Shown here: in pieces, positions 15,789 through 22,918 of the stretch
Layout: every line of letters begins with the position of its first letter
Numbering within the stretch: the stretch's first letter is position 1
Virus record (IMG/VR): IMGVR_UViG_3300021962_000573
Span: 1 to 25,917 of that record
From: a virus
DNA: 25,917 nucleotides
Strand: one strand, 5' to 3'
Position numbers and translations under genes: made by a program
The notes under the pieces: generated by a model
Seen by the model: the letters and a program-made list of their open reading frames with translations, nothing else
Told to the model about the DNA's origin: nothing
Database searches by the model: none

Positions 15789-16599
15789 GTGAGTTGTAGT
15801 ATTCGTTTATTTCTTTAAAATTATCATAAGGGTCTAAATGCTTTACAGCAGTTCTATGTAGACTCTGTCTATTATAGTTATTATCCATCATTGAGATGTC
15901 TACAGGTCTGATATTATATTTTATACATTGGTTGTAATAAAGTTGACTAGGTGAAAAAGTTGCAAAGCTCATATCTCTTTTTAACTCTACTCCCGTAAAG
16001 TAATTCGGATTTCTCAAAGGTTTTAATTTATACCTAAAGAAATTATACATACTACACACAGTAGACATTGTATTAGAATCTCCATAAAACCATAAATCAC
16101 TTAACCCATGTCTGCCGCAGTCTTGAGGAGTACATCCTTGGTTACGGTTGACATAGTATAACGTTCTTGGTTCTACTTGAAAAGGTGGGAATGTAATTCC
16201 TTTTTCAAATATTAAATCAAACCTGTACTTTACTACTATGTCGTATATTTTGTTAGTCTCTAATTCGTAATCCTGTCTAAGTAAATCAGCTCTGTATATA
16301 CTGTACATCATTGATTCAAAAGCTAATGTATCAGTTTTCTCTAAAGGATCTTCTACTAGCATCCTAACAGGTTTGTAAAGTTCTGCTATTTTCTGTTGAA
16401 TACCTTTTGTATCATACCCTTCGTTCCCCTTCCAGATGTCCTCTCCAAATTTTAAATTGTCGGAAGTTACCACATTCCAAGTATGTACAAATACATCTAT
16501 GTCGTAATGTTTAAAGAATTCAGAAAATACTTTAAAGTCTTCTATTCCGGTTCTTATTTCACCCGCGATACATACTGCTATTTTAGGTTTATTTTGCAT
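15781..16599 (-). CDS. Glycosyltransferase-like protein, 'FVHTW' family (copy 2)
   Basis: This 272-residue protein begins PKIAVCIAGEIRTG and continues with YDIDVFVHTWNVV (32-44), YDIVVKYRFDLIFE and a 'SDLWFYGDSNTMSTVCSMY' segment. This is the most complete of three related genes in the cassette. The pattern 'KIAVCIxGxxRTG ... DVFVHTWN ... YDxVxKxRFDL ... DLWFxGDS' is one I associate with predicted glycosyltransferases in phage and polysaccharide clusters. The reaction is not known to me. It is directly adjacent to the third copy (one base separates or abuts them) and overlaps the longer SGNH gene by 8 bases. No transmembrane helix is evident, so it is likely cytoplasmic. Confidence 0.7.
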   Translation of the reverse strand: MQNKPKIAVCIAGEIRTGIEDFKVFSEFFKHYDIDVFVHTWNVVTSDNLKFGEDIWKGNEGYDTKGIQQKIAELYKPVRMLVEDPLEKTDTLAFESMMYSIYRADLLRQDYELETNKIYDIVVKYRFDLIFEKGITFPPFQVEPRTLYYVNRNQGCTPQDCGRHGLSDLWFYGDSNTMSTVCSMYNFFRYKLKPLRNPNYFTGVELKRDMSFATFSPSQLYYNQCIKYNIRPVDISMMDNNYNRQSLHRTAVKHLDPYDNFKEINEYYNSHV

Positions 16600-17244
16600 C
16601 TAGATTAAGGGTCTTTTTTTAGCATCAAGAATAACTGCTCTATATTCCAAAGGTGTTATGTTGATGTTATGTTTCTTTATGTAAGAATGCCAAGCTACTT
16701 CTTCTTTTAAAGATAGTAGTGGATTCTTAGCGAAGTCAAAATAGATTCGAGAAAGTGTGTCAAAGGTGTTTGAATCTGAGAACCATACTAGGTTATCTAA
16801 CCTAAATTGCATTACGGAGGTGTCCATGTAGTATCCAAATCCATATACTGTTTGATCAGTTATTTCTTGATTTGTTGATAAAACTGTATACCTTATTTCT
16901 GAGCTTGTATTTACAGCAATAACTGCGTCGTATTTGAATTTACAATCGGCTTCAAATCGTTGCTTCAGTATACTAACTCTAGCTAGACTAAATGCGTCTT
17001 CTAGTGAAGGTTCGTAAGTGTTTAAGTTAGGCTGTGTTTGGTAGTTTTTTATATTTAAACTGTCTACAAAACTTTCATCGAGCTGTTGATACGTATTCGC
17101 AAAGTAATCGATAGATATGTCTGGTATGTTGTATGTAAGTAGTTTTAACCCTTTAGTTAGTTTGGAAGAATCGATTATATTCCCAAATAAGCATATAGCT
17201 ATTCTACTATTTTTGGATAGGTGTCCAGTCGAAACAAATTCCAT
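16600..17244 (-). CDS. Divergent member of the 'FVHTW' glycosyltransferase-like family (copy 3)
   Basis: This 214-residue protein keeps the plan of its neighbour but has lost key positions. It has IAICLFGNIID for the N-terminal strand, ISIDYFANTYQQ in place of DVFVHTWN, YDAVIAVNTSSEIRY in place of YDIVVKYRFDL, and LVWFSDSNTFDTLSRIYFDF matching the DLWFYGDSNTMS segment. The missing Arg-x-Asp-Leu suggests altered substrate or a non-catalytic partner of copy 2. The ATG at 17244 makes a 38-base overlap with the preceding GDPD-like gene. No closer start is obvious, so the first ~13 residues are less certain than the rest. The role is unknown beyond membership in the glycan cassette. Confidence 0.62.
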   Translation of the reverse strand: MEFVSTGHLSKNSRIAICLFGNIIDSSKLTKGLKLLTYNIPDISIDYFANTYQQLDESFVDSLNIKNYQTQPNLNTYEPSLEDAFSLARVSILKQRFEADCKFKYDAVIAVNTSSEIRYTVLSTNQEITDQTVYGFGYYMDTSVMQFRLDNLVWFSDSNTFDTLSRIYFDFAKNPLLSLKEEVAWHSYIKKHNINITPLEYRAVILDAKKRPLI

Positions 17245-17629
17245 AACACGGTCTTAATTTTACTTGCGGTTGTAAATCTACAATTATACTCTTAGAAGTT
17301 ACAGCCATATTTGGATAAGTCCAAATATAACCTCTACTTGTTAACGTATGTTGATCTTCTTCATGCCAGAAGCAATGTACGTCATTCTCTAATAAATAGT
17401 GAAGAGCTTCTAAGTTTTTAGCATGAGCCCAAATAAAATCTTTTTTAAGGAATTCTAAAGAGGTTTCGTATACGGGAAAATCATGACCTAAGAATAGCTT
17501 ATGGTTTTTGTACCAAACATCTACCTCTACGTCATACCCCTGTTCTATAGCTATTGCTAAATACTCTGGGTTATTTTCCTGTTCTGGGTTCGGTCCGTTA
17601 AGATTACCCCTGTGTGCGATTAAATTCAT
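17207..17629 (-). CDS. Short GDPD-like (PI-PLC-like) phosphodiesterase
   Basis: This 140-residue protein opens MNLIAHRGNLNGPNPEQENN. His6-Arg7, then Glu35 and Asp37 in GYDVEVDVW (31-39) and His49 in LFLGHDFP match the catalytic HR/ExD/H set of glycerophosphodiester phosphodiesterases. The second half, CFWHEEDQHTLTSRGYIWTYP, is typical of a compact subgroup I have seen in phages. At about 140 residues it is much shorter than normal GDPDs (~240-300), so the barrel must be truncated or built from fewer strands. Possible substrates are glycerophosphodiesters or phosphodiester-linked glycans such as teichoic-acid-like polymers. It overlaps the radical SAM gene upstream by 26 bases and the downstream gene by 38. 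The start is certain because HRG follows within five residues. Confidence 0.8.
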   Translation of the reverse strand: MNLIAHRGNLNGPNPEQENNPEYLAIAIEQGYDVEVDVWYKNHKLFLGHDFPVYETSLEFLKKDFIWAHAKNLEALHYLLENDVHCFWHEEDQHTLTSRGYIWTYPNMAVTSKSIIVDLQPQVKLRPCYGICFDWTPIQK

Positions 17630-19043
17630 TCATTGCGTCTTTACAGTCGTTAAAAAATGTAGCTAATTGTGGGAATGTTTCTACAAAATTAGTTCCTCTT
17701 CGTTTATCGTGTGCAGTAAAGAACTTATAAAAATCTTCTCTGTTTCTAGCCAATATTAAAGGATCCTGAGGAGCTGACATCCAGTCTGCAATACGTTTAA
17801 TTTTATCGGTTTCGATATCTGTAAAACCTGTATGCCAAGGTTGCCACTGTTCGCTTTCTACTTTATTTACGTAGCGTAATTCATCACAGAATTTAGCAGC
17901 GTCTAAGATCAACTCTTTATACTCCTGGGGAAGTAATTGAACAGTTTGGTGTGCTGGATGTCTTAGGTAAGATGAATCTACCATCACTACCGGGTTCCAG
18001 TAACGTACTGGGCTATTAAAGCGCTTTTTTAAATTGTATGCAAATGCTAACATCTCTTTGTACCTGAATACAGATAAAGCATTAAACGTAGACATAAACA
18101 CAACTGAAACTCTTTTACAGTTTTCTAATATTTTTTCTACATTCTTTTTAAACCTTGTATAGTCCATTCCATTACGGATATAGTCTGCATGGTTACCCCA
18201 TGTATCAATTGATGTATACAGTACCAGTTCCTTAACTTTACTATCGTTCTCAATAATTTGGATCTTTTCAATAAGTTGATCTATCAACTCATCAGGCACT
18301 CCGAGGTTAGAGTTAATTCCTAAGTTAAGGTTTCTGTTAGGTTTTTCTTCATTAATAATATAATCTAATACCTGCCATGTATCTTTTGCTAATAAAGGCT
18401 CTCCTCCTGTGATACGGAATGTATGTAGATCCCTATATAAGTCTGGCCACCATTTCCAAAATGCCTCTAAGTATGGGTTAGGGTCCCCATGATTAAATGG
18501 CATTCTACCTTGCTCTTCAACCCATTTTAAATCATTAAATTTTGTAGATGTTGGATATGCTCCGTGTTTCTTTAACTCTTGTACCCATTGAGATGAGAAA
18601 GAAGGTCCACAGTAAGAGCATTTAAAATTACAAACATTTGAAAAAGCTACTTCTACGTATCTAGGGTTGTAGTCTTTTCTCCAATCAGAGTTTATAATCT
18701 CTTCTAAATGCGGTTTAGACCATGGTTCATTTGACTTATAAATTCTATCTGAGAATTCTTTTGAGTTGTCTTCTACATTCCAACAATAGTCACACTCAGA
18801 AGGTCTTTTACCCTCTAGCATCTCTTTTCTACGTTCTTTCTTGTACTTTGTATTATGTAGTGCAGAAGGATTCCTTACTAACTCTGCTACCGGTATTTTA
18901 TGTGTTCTAGGGTGGTGACAAGAGTGAGTTTCTCCCATCTGTAGGTGTATTGTAACTTGTGTCCATTTTGCTGCACAGAAGCCACAACCAGTTTTATTTA
19001 ACTCTTCTCTGAGGACTGTTAACTCATTTTTCTCTTTGTTCAT
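17604..19043 (-). CDS. Radical SAM enzyme with Cys-rich N-terminal extension
   Basis: This 479-residue protein has the radical SAM cluster motif CNFKCSYC (138-145; C138, C142, C145), followed by a GGEPLL segment near residue 215 that is the usual SAM-binding GGEP motif. The N-terminal ~90 residues hold further cysteines (C20, C23, C42, C84, C87) in C-G-F-C, HSCHHP and ECDYCW contexts, which look like a second cluster site. Similar 'twitch domain' radical SAM proteins occur in T4-like phages, with unknown substrates. Here, next to sugar genes, radical chemistry on a sugar (epimerisation, dehydration) or on a peptide is possible. Its ATG at 19043 overlaps the stop of the gene before it. It overlaps the GDPD-like gene downstream by 26 bases. 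It is probably oxygen-sensitive, which would matter for host physiology. Confidence 0.88.
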   Translation of the reverse strand: MNKEKNELTVLREELNKTGCGFCAAKWTQVTIHLQMGETHSCHHPRTHKIPVAELVRNPSALHNTKYKKERRKEMLEGKRPSECDYCWNVEDNSKEFSDRIYKSNEPWSKPHLEEIINSDWRKDYNPRYVEVAFSNVCNFKCSYCGPSFSSQWVQELKKHGAYPTSTKFNDLKWVEEQGRMPFNHGDPNPYLEAFWKWWPDLYRDLHTFRITGGEPLLAKDTWQVLDYIINEEKPNRNLNLGINSNLGVPDELIDQLIEKIQIIENDSKVKELVLYTSIDTWGNHADYIRNGMDYTRFKKNVEKILENCKRVSVVFMSTFNALSVFRYKEMLAFAYNLKKRFNSPVRYWNPVVMVDSSYLRHPAHQTVQLLPQEYKELILDAAKFCDELRYVNKVESEQWQPWHTGFTDIETDKIKRIADWMSAPQDPLILARNREDFYKFFTAHDKRRGTNFVETFPQLATFFNDCKDAMNEFNRTQG

Positions 19044-19342
19044 AACTCTATATTTAAAATTTTAGCCCAAGGAGTTAATTTTTGTTCTCCTAAGAACTTA
19101 TAACTTACATTATTAATTCCGTCTTGTTTATAATCAACTTTTCCTTGTTGCATCTGTAATACGTATCTCTCTTCGTTTTGAGCTGTTGTTTTACCTTTAG
19201 CCCAAACTCCGTTAACTAGTCCTTCATCTACATGAGGCAAACAACGAAAACGCCCAGGAACTCTATGAGGTAATAGAGTTTGGTACTCTGATATTTTCAG
19301 TTCTATATTCAGTATTGTTGTATACAAGTTCAGAGTATTCAT
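19040..19342 (-). pseudogene. Detached C-terminal part of GT7/LamG glycosyltransferase
   Basis: A 100-residue frame that appears to be the missing end of the gene at 19263-20453. From about residue 25 it reads PHRVPGRFRCLPHVDEGL ... YVLQMQQGKVDYKQDGINNVSYK, which aligns along its length with the end of the 470-residue paralogue (PLRRDSIFRLLSHEENGY ... VNEVLRGTHSTKQDGLNNCNYK). Both match the C-terminal part of beta-1,4-galactosyltransferases, where a His of the 'RMIRHSRD' segment binds the metal and 'SDGLNSLxY' follows. The first ~24 residues overlap the upstream gene out of frame and have no counterpart, so translation from the ATG at 19342 is doubtful. The likely ancestral reading joins at 19270. 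The small ORF could be expressed by a frameshift, by reinitiation, or not at all. Confidence 0.7.
19259..19280. repeat. Perfect 8-bp inverted repeat at the gene break
   Basis: AACTCTAT (19259-19266), a six-base spacer and ATAGAGTT (19273-19280) form a perfect hairpin that includes the stop codon of the 396-residue gene (19263-19265). One arm lies inside the 13-base segment 19271-19283 that seems to be an insertion relative to the paralogous gene. The pattern fits a local template-switch insertion. Confidence 0.75.
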
Positions 19343-20453
19343 TATTAAAGTCTAAGTTAAGAACTATTCCTTGATTAGGCAACTCTTTATGTACGGAAAT
19401 AACTTCTTCCGGAGTTAGTGCTCTATTCCAGGCTACTACTTTTGCAATATCCCCTTTAAAGTACTTGTGAGTACTTTCGTCAGGTAATGTAGTAGATGTT
19501 CCTAAATAAATATTATTATTTCTATATGTTTTAAGCTTTCCTTCATACTTCCAAGGAGAACTACTTCCAAAGCCTGCTTTAGAATCTACTTCTGTTCCAT
19601 TTAAGTAAAAATGTGATTGTTGATTTTCTGCATCAACTACAACTGTTAACCAACTCCACTGATTGTCGTATCTCTTTAACCACATGTAGTTTAGGTAGTG
19701 GAAGTTATTCCAGTACTGAAAAGATAAAGCTCTAGAGTTGTTAAATGAAATTCCGTAATCTGGTGGGTTAATTCTTAAGATTGGATACTCTACGTACTTC
19801 TTTTCTTCTGCTCCAATTAAGAATACTGAGTTTTTCTCTGGTTGTTGAAATGCTCTAACCAGTACAGAGAATGTATGAGAGTTAGCAGTTAAGTTTCTAA
19901 AATCAGATATGTATGGAATCTCTACTGAGCTATTTTCTCCGTTAAAGTGTAAGTATCTTTGATTATCTAATTTAGTATCTAAATATGTATCGTTTGTTAA
20001 TCCTTCTAAATGGCATCTCCAAAATAAATCATCATCTTCCATTCCCCAATCCCAGTAGTTATTTGAATATCCATTTGTAGCTTCTACTTGTTCTTTTGTA
20101 AATAAAACTGCTCCACCAAAATATTCGTGATATTTTAGTTCATAGTCCATCTGTGAAATATTAGTAGCAATATGAATAGGATTCTTCTCCGGGTAGGAGT
20201 AGTCCGCACCGGGTTGAGGTATCATATCAATATCATGCCAAACTATATAATCACATCCTTCTTCTAGAGCATGTTTAGCTGCAATATTCTTTGTAGCACC
20301 TCTATTAAAAAGTTTATCATCTGTTTGATGAGCAAAGTATATTTGAAAATCTATACCTTGATCTTTTAAATACTTTCCTACTTTAGGTACAAATTCATGC
20401 AAATGCATTTCTCTATTTCTATACGGTACACAGACTCCTAATTTATGACTCAT
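19263..20453 (-). CDS. GT7 galactosyltransferase-like protein with LamG insertion, C-terminus cut off by frameshift
   Basis: This 396-residue frame begins KLGVCVPYRNREMHL, then FNRGATKNIAA (49-59), VWHDIDM (71-77, metal-binding DxD 74-76) and the GT7 signature DWGMEDDDLFWRC (135-147). From about 165 to 375 lies a LamG/concanavalin-type lectin domain (LHFNGENSSVEIPYISDF ... FSVLVRAF ... GDIAKVVAWNRALTPEEV). In the 470-residue paralogue the GT7 C-terminal part follows the LamG domain. Here the frame stops after NIRVPNSITS. Removing 13 bases (19271-19283) would read NIRVPHRVPGRF straight into the downstream frame and match the paralogue residue for residue in length. The joined product would be 466 residues versus 470. 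As it stands it lacks the His that binds metal in beta-1,4-galactosyltransferases. ATGA overlap with the upstream gene. Confidence 0.82.
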   Translation of the reverse strand: MSHKLGVCVPYRNREMHLHEFVPKVGKYLKDQGIDFQIYFAHQTDDKLFNRGATKNIAAKHALEEGCDYIVWHDIDMIPQPGADYSYPEKNPIHIATNISQMDYELKYHEYFGGAVLFTKEQVEATNGYSNNYWDWGMEDDDLFWRCHLEGLTNDTYLDTKLDNQRYLHFNGENSSVEIPYISDFRNLTANSHTFSVLVRAFQQPEKNSVFLIGAEEKKYVEYPILRINPPDYGISFNNSRALSFQYWNNFHYLNYMWLKRYDNQWSWLTVVVDAENQQSHFYLNGTEVDSKAGFGSSSPWKYEGKLKTYRNNNIYLGTSTTLPDESTHKYFKGDIAKVVAWNRALTPEEVISVHKELPNQGIVLNLDFNNEYSELVYNNTEYRTENIRVPNSITS

Positions 20454-21862
20454 ATACTTACTACTAAATGTGTTTGATTATTAATGTGAACACGTGAGTG
20501 TGTTTTATAATTACAGTTATTTAACCCGTCTTGTTTTGTTGAATGAGTTCCTCTTAGTACTTCATTTACATACTTTAACTGATTATAACGTGTTGTTACT
20601 TCTTTCCACCCGCTTCCTACATATCCATTCTCTTCATGAGAAAGAAGTCTAAATATACTATCTCTTCTAAGGGGAACAGCTATATTAGAAACACTCTCTC
20701 CTGTATGTTCAACTACATCACAGTTAATTATCTTACCTGTTAATTCTCCTGTTGTAAGGTTTATCAACTTATAGTTTTTTATAAACTTTGAATCGTAGTA
20801 GACTTTTAAATGCTCTGAAGAGTTATAGTTTTTAAAATTCTGTGTTAATCCGTACTTGGTGTTATTACTTATAGTTTCAATCTCTTTACTATCTAGTACG
20901 TTGCTAAAAGCAGCAAACTGTGTAAAAGATCCTTTAAATAGGTTATCTGTTCCGGTTGTTCCAGCACCAAGTATAAAAGTGCTTGTACTTCTCAAGGTTT
21001 GTAAAGAATCTTTATAAGTGGTGTACCCTACAAACTCTCCATCTTGGTACATTGAGATAACTTTATTATCAATATCAAAAGTTAAGACTGTAGAAGTAGG
21101 GAAAGCCGGTTTAATATCTGAATTGATGTATAGGTAGTTGTTTTCAGAATCTTGTAAAACTACGTTATACCTCTTATAGGAATTATACCCTAACTCAACT
21201 CCTAAACTTGGAATTGATAAGATAGTAAACTTGTCGTCGTATACTTCATGATTGAGAGCTACGTTATCTGGATTGAAGCAAATAAATATAGAAAAGGATT
21301 TTGATAAATCTATATCTTCTTTTACTTTTACGTTAGCATTAATTCCGTTAAAATTTAAAGCAAGAGTATTATAGTCTAGGTTGACTACCTTCTTAGTATC
21401 AAAAGGAAGTCTATATTGCCTACATCTATAGAATAAGTCGTCATCTTCAAATCCCCATCCCCAGTATTCATTAGAGTACCCATTTATCCTCTCAAATAAA
21501 TCTACCGGGAATAATGTTACACCTCCGAAATATTCGTCAAAGACTATACGTTCGGTTCCATCGTCAGATTGAAAGCTTGTAGCAAGGTGTATTGGTTTAT
21601 CGGAGTAGGAATAGTCTACTTGAACTGGGAGCATATCTATATCATGGAATACAACATAGTCACATCCTAGTTTTTTGGCTTGTAGAAACCCTATATTTAG
21701 TAACTTACCTCTGTTAAAGGTTTTTGCATTATCTTGCTCTACAATAATTAACTCATATCTTATATCTGAGTTAGAAAAGTATTCAGTGATTGCATGCTTA
21801 AACGCAAGTAAGTGTTCGTATCGATTTCTATAAGGAACTACTATTCCTAATTTCTTATCCAT
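20450..21862 (-). CDS. GT7 galactosyltransferase-like protein with LamG domain nested in the catalytic domain
   Basis: This 470-residue intact copy has LGIVVPYRNRYEHL, FNRGKLLNIGF (49-59), VFHDIDM (71-77), and GWGFEDDDLFYRC (135-147), all standard for beta-1,4-galactosyltransferase (GT7) enzymes. Then comes a ~170-residue LamG-type domain (about 165-335: LALNFNGINANVKV, SFSIFICFNP, FKGSFTQFAAFSNVL). After a linker (~340-395), PLRRDSIFRLLSHEENGY and KQDGLNNCNYK (to 470) match the GT7 C-terminal part including the metal-ligand His. The lectin-like domain is thus inserted inside the catalytic fold. It likely transfers a hexose (Gal/GalNAc in known members) to an acceptor that the LamG domain may bind. 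It overlaps the 75-residue gene by 8 bases. Confidence 0.85.
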   Translation of the reverse strand: MDKKLGIVVPYRNRYEHLLAFKHAITEYFSNSDIRYELIIVEQDNAKTFNRGKLLNIGFLQAKKLGCDYVVFHDIDMLPVQVDYSYSDKPIHLATSFQSDDGTERIVFDEYFGGVTLFPVDLFERINGYSNEYWGWGFEDDDLFYRCRQYRLPFDTKKVVNLDYNTLALNFNGINANVKVKEDIDLSKSFSIFICFNPDNVALNHEVYDDKFTILSIPSLGVELGYNSYKRYNVVLQDSENNYLYINSDIKPAFPTSTVLTFDIDNKVISMYQDGEFVGYTTYKDSLQTLRSTSTFILGAGTTGTDNLFKGSFTQFAAFSNVLDSKEIETISNNTKYGLTQNFKNYNSSEHLKVYYDSKFIKNYKLINLTTGELTGKIINCDVVEHTGESVSNIAVPLRRDSIFRLLSHEENGYVGSGWKEVTTRYNQLKYVNEVLRGTHSTKQDGLNNCNYKTHSRVHINNQTHLVVSI

Positions 21863-22082
21863 TAATTAACGGATCTTTTGGTTTAACTGTCTTATGCCAT
21901 TCAGCTAGATAGTATTGAAGTCTATCGCTCCATTCATCTTTTTCAATCTCTTCAAACCAGATTGTCAATGCATCTAAAGAGTTTCCAATTTTCTCTAATG
22001 CTTTTACTTTTCGTTCTTCCAATAGAAGCTTATCTATTTCGAATTGACTAGGAGTTGTTGCTTTGGTTGCTTTTGTTGTCAT
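21855..22082 (-). CDS. Small helical protein, function unknown
   Basis: This 75-residue protein has a Thr/Ala/Lys-rich N-terminus followed by a strongly helical, acidic body (KLLLEERKVKALEKIGNSLD, then IWFEEIEKDEWSDRLQYYL). I do not recognise a family. There is no signal peptide, membrane segment or Cys cluster. The frame is well supported by its junctions: ATGA overlap with the glycosyltransferase gene upstream and an 8-base overlap with the GT7 gene downstream, so it is co-translated with both. It could be a small adaptor for one of the enzymes or a leftover phage gene. This remains a guess. Confidence 0.65.
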   Translation of the reverse strand: MTTKATKATTPSQFEIDKLLLEERKVKALEKIGNSLDALTIWFEEIEKDEWSDRLQYYLAEWHKTVKPKDPLING

Positions 22083-22918
22083 ATTGTAACAATTTTATCT
22101 CTTAATTTATTCCACTTCGAGTAGTCTAAGTAATCAATATACGAAAAATTATTCAATTTCTCAACTAAAAATTCAGGATTGCATATATCAATTTTCCAGT
22201 CAAAGACTCTTATTGCATCGTACATTGCTCTATATTCATGGGAGTATGCGTAATGTTCCTTTATATCTGCTACTTCTTTGATTCTCTCTATACATGTTGA
22301 ATCCCATTTGAAATGGTGCACCTGTGTGAATACTTCATCTATTGGAAATCTTCTAGGATGTGATTTACCCCAGCTATTTGTTCCGTCTTTAAACACTGCG
22401 TAATGTTGCCCTGAACATATATCTTGAAACCCTCTCATTAATGTCACTTTGTTTGGACAAGCTTTCGACATTGGGTATCGAAAAAAAGCAGCATAAGGAA
22501 AAGCAGAATGTATATCCGTGTCTCTATTTACTTCCGGAAAAGATCCATCAATTCCTATTCTATCTAAAAAACCTCCTGTTACGAAATCAAAATTAGACTT
22601 TTCACATTGCTTTATTATATCAGAAATTTCATAAGGATATACTTGGAGCTCATCGTCATCTGAAACTATCCACCAATCGTTCGGTTTTGTTTGCTTGATA
22701 AAGTTATATAAAGCTGTTACTCTTTCCCAATTAAATTTTTGATCAGTTACTACAATGTACGGCTTAATTCCTAATTCTAAAACCTCATCTAGTATTCCAT
22801 CATTTTCATCTTGACGGTAAACTGCTACATAAGTTTTATCAACTTTACCTTCATAGTGCTTTAACATATGAGGGAGTATATTTGTATTGCGTCCTACGAC
22901 TGTTACTAAGTTAAGCAC
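22079..22918 (-). CDS. Glycosyltransferase (GT-A fold, GT2/GT92-like)
   Basis: This 279-residue protein starts LNLVTVVGRNTNILPHMLKH, the opening strand and 'hmLxHY' helix typical of glycosyltransferases with a DxD motif. WWIVSDDDELQVYP (82-95) holds that motif (Asp87-89), which coordinates the metal and the nucleotide sugar. A second conserved region is GGFLDRIGIDGSFPEV near residues 135-150, followed by a Trp/His-rich part (VHHFKWDSTCIERI, ~221-234). This is common in 'Glyco_tranf_2_4' type enzymes, where H-F-K/H-W segments close the active site. It is probably cytoplasmic. The stop codon overlaps the 75-residue gene start (ATGA) and the start overlaps the methyltransferase stop by 8 bases. 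The sugar transferred is unknown. Confidence 0.85.
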   Translation of the reverse strand: MLNLVTVVGRNTNILPHMLKHYEGKVDKTYVAVYRQDENDGILDEVLELGIKPYIVVTDQKFNWERVTALYNFIKQTKPNDWWIVSDDDELQVYPYEISDIIKQCEKSNFDFVTGGFLDRIGIDGSFPEVNRDTDIHSAFPYAAFFRYPMSKACPNKVTLMRGFQDICSGQHYAVFKDGTNSWGKSHPRRFPIDEVFTQVHHFKWDSTCIERIKEVADIKEHYAYSHEYRAMYDAIRVFDWKIDICNPEFLVEKLNNFSYIDYLDYSKWNKLRDKIVTI

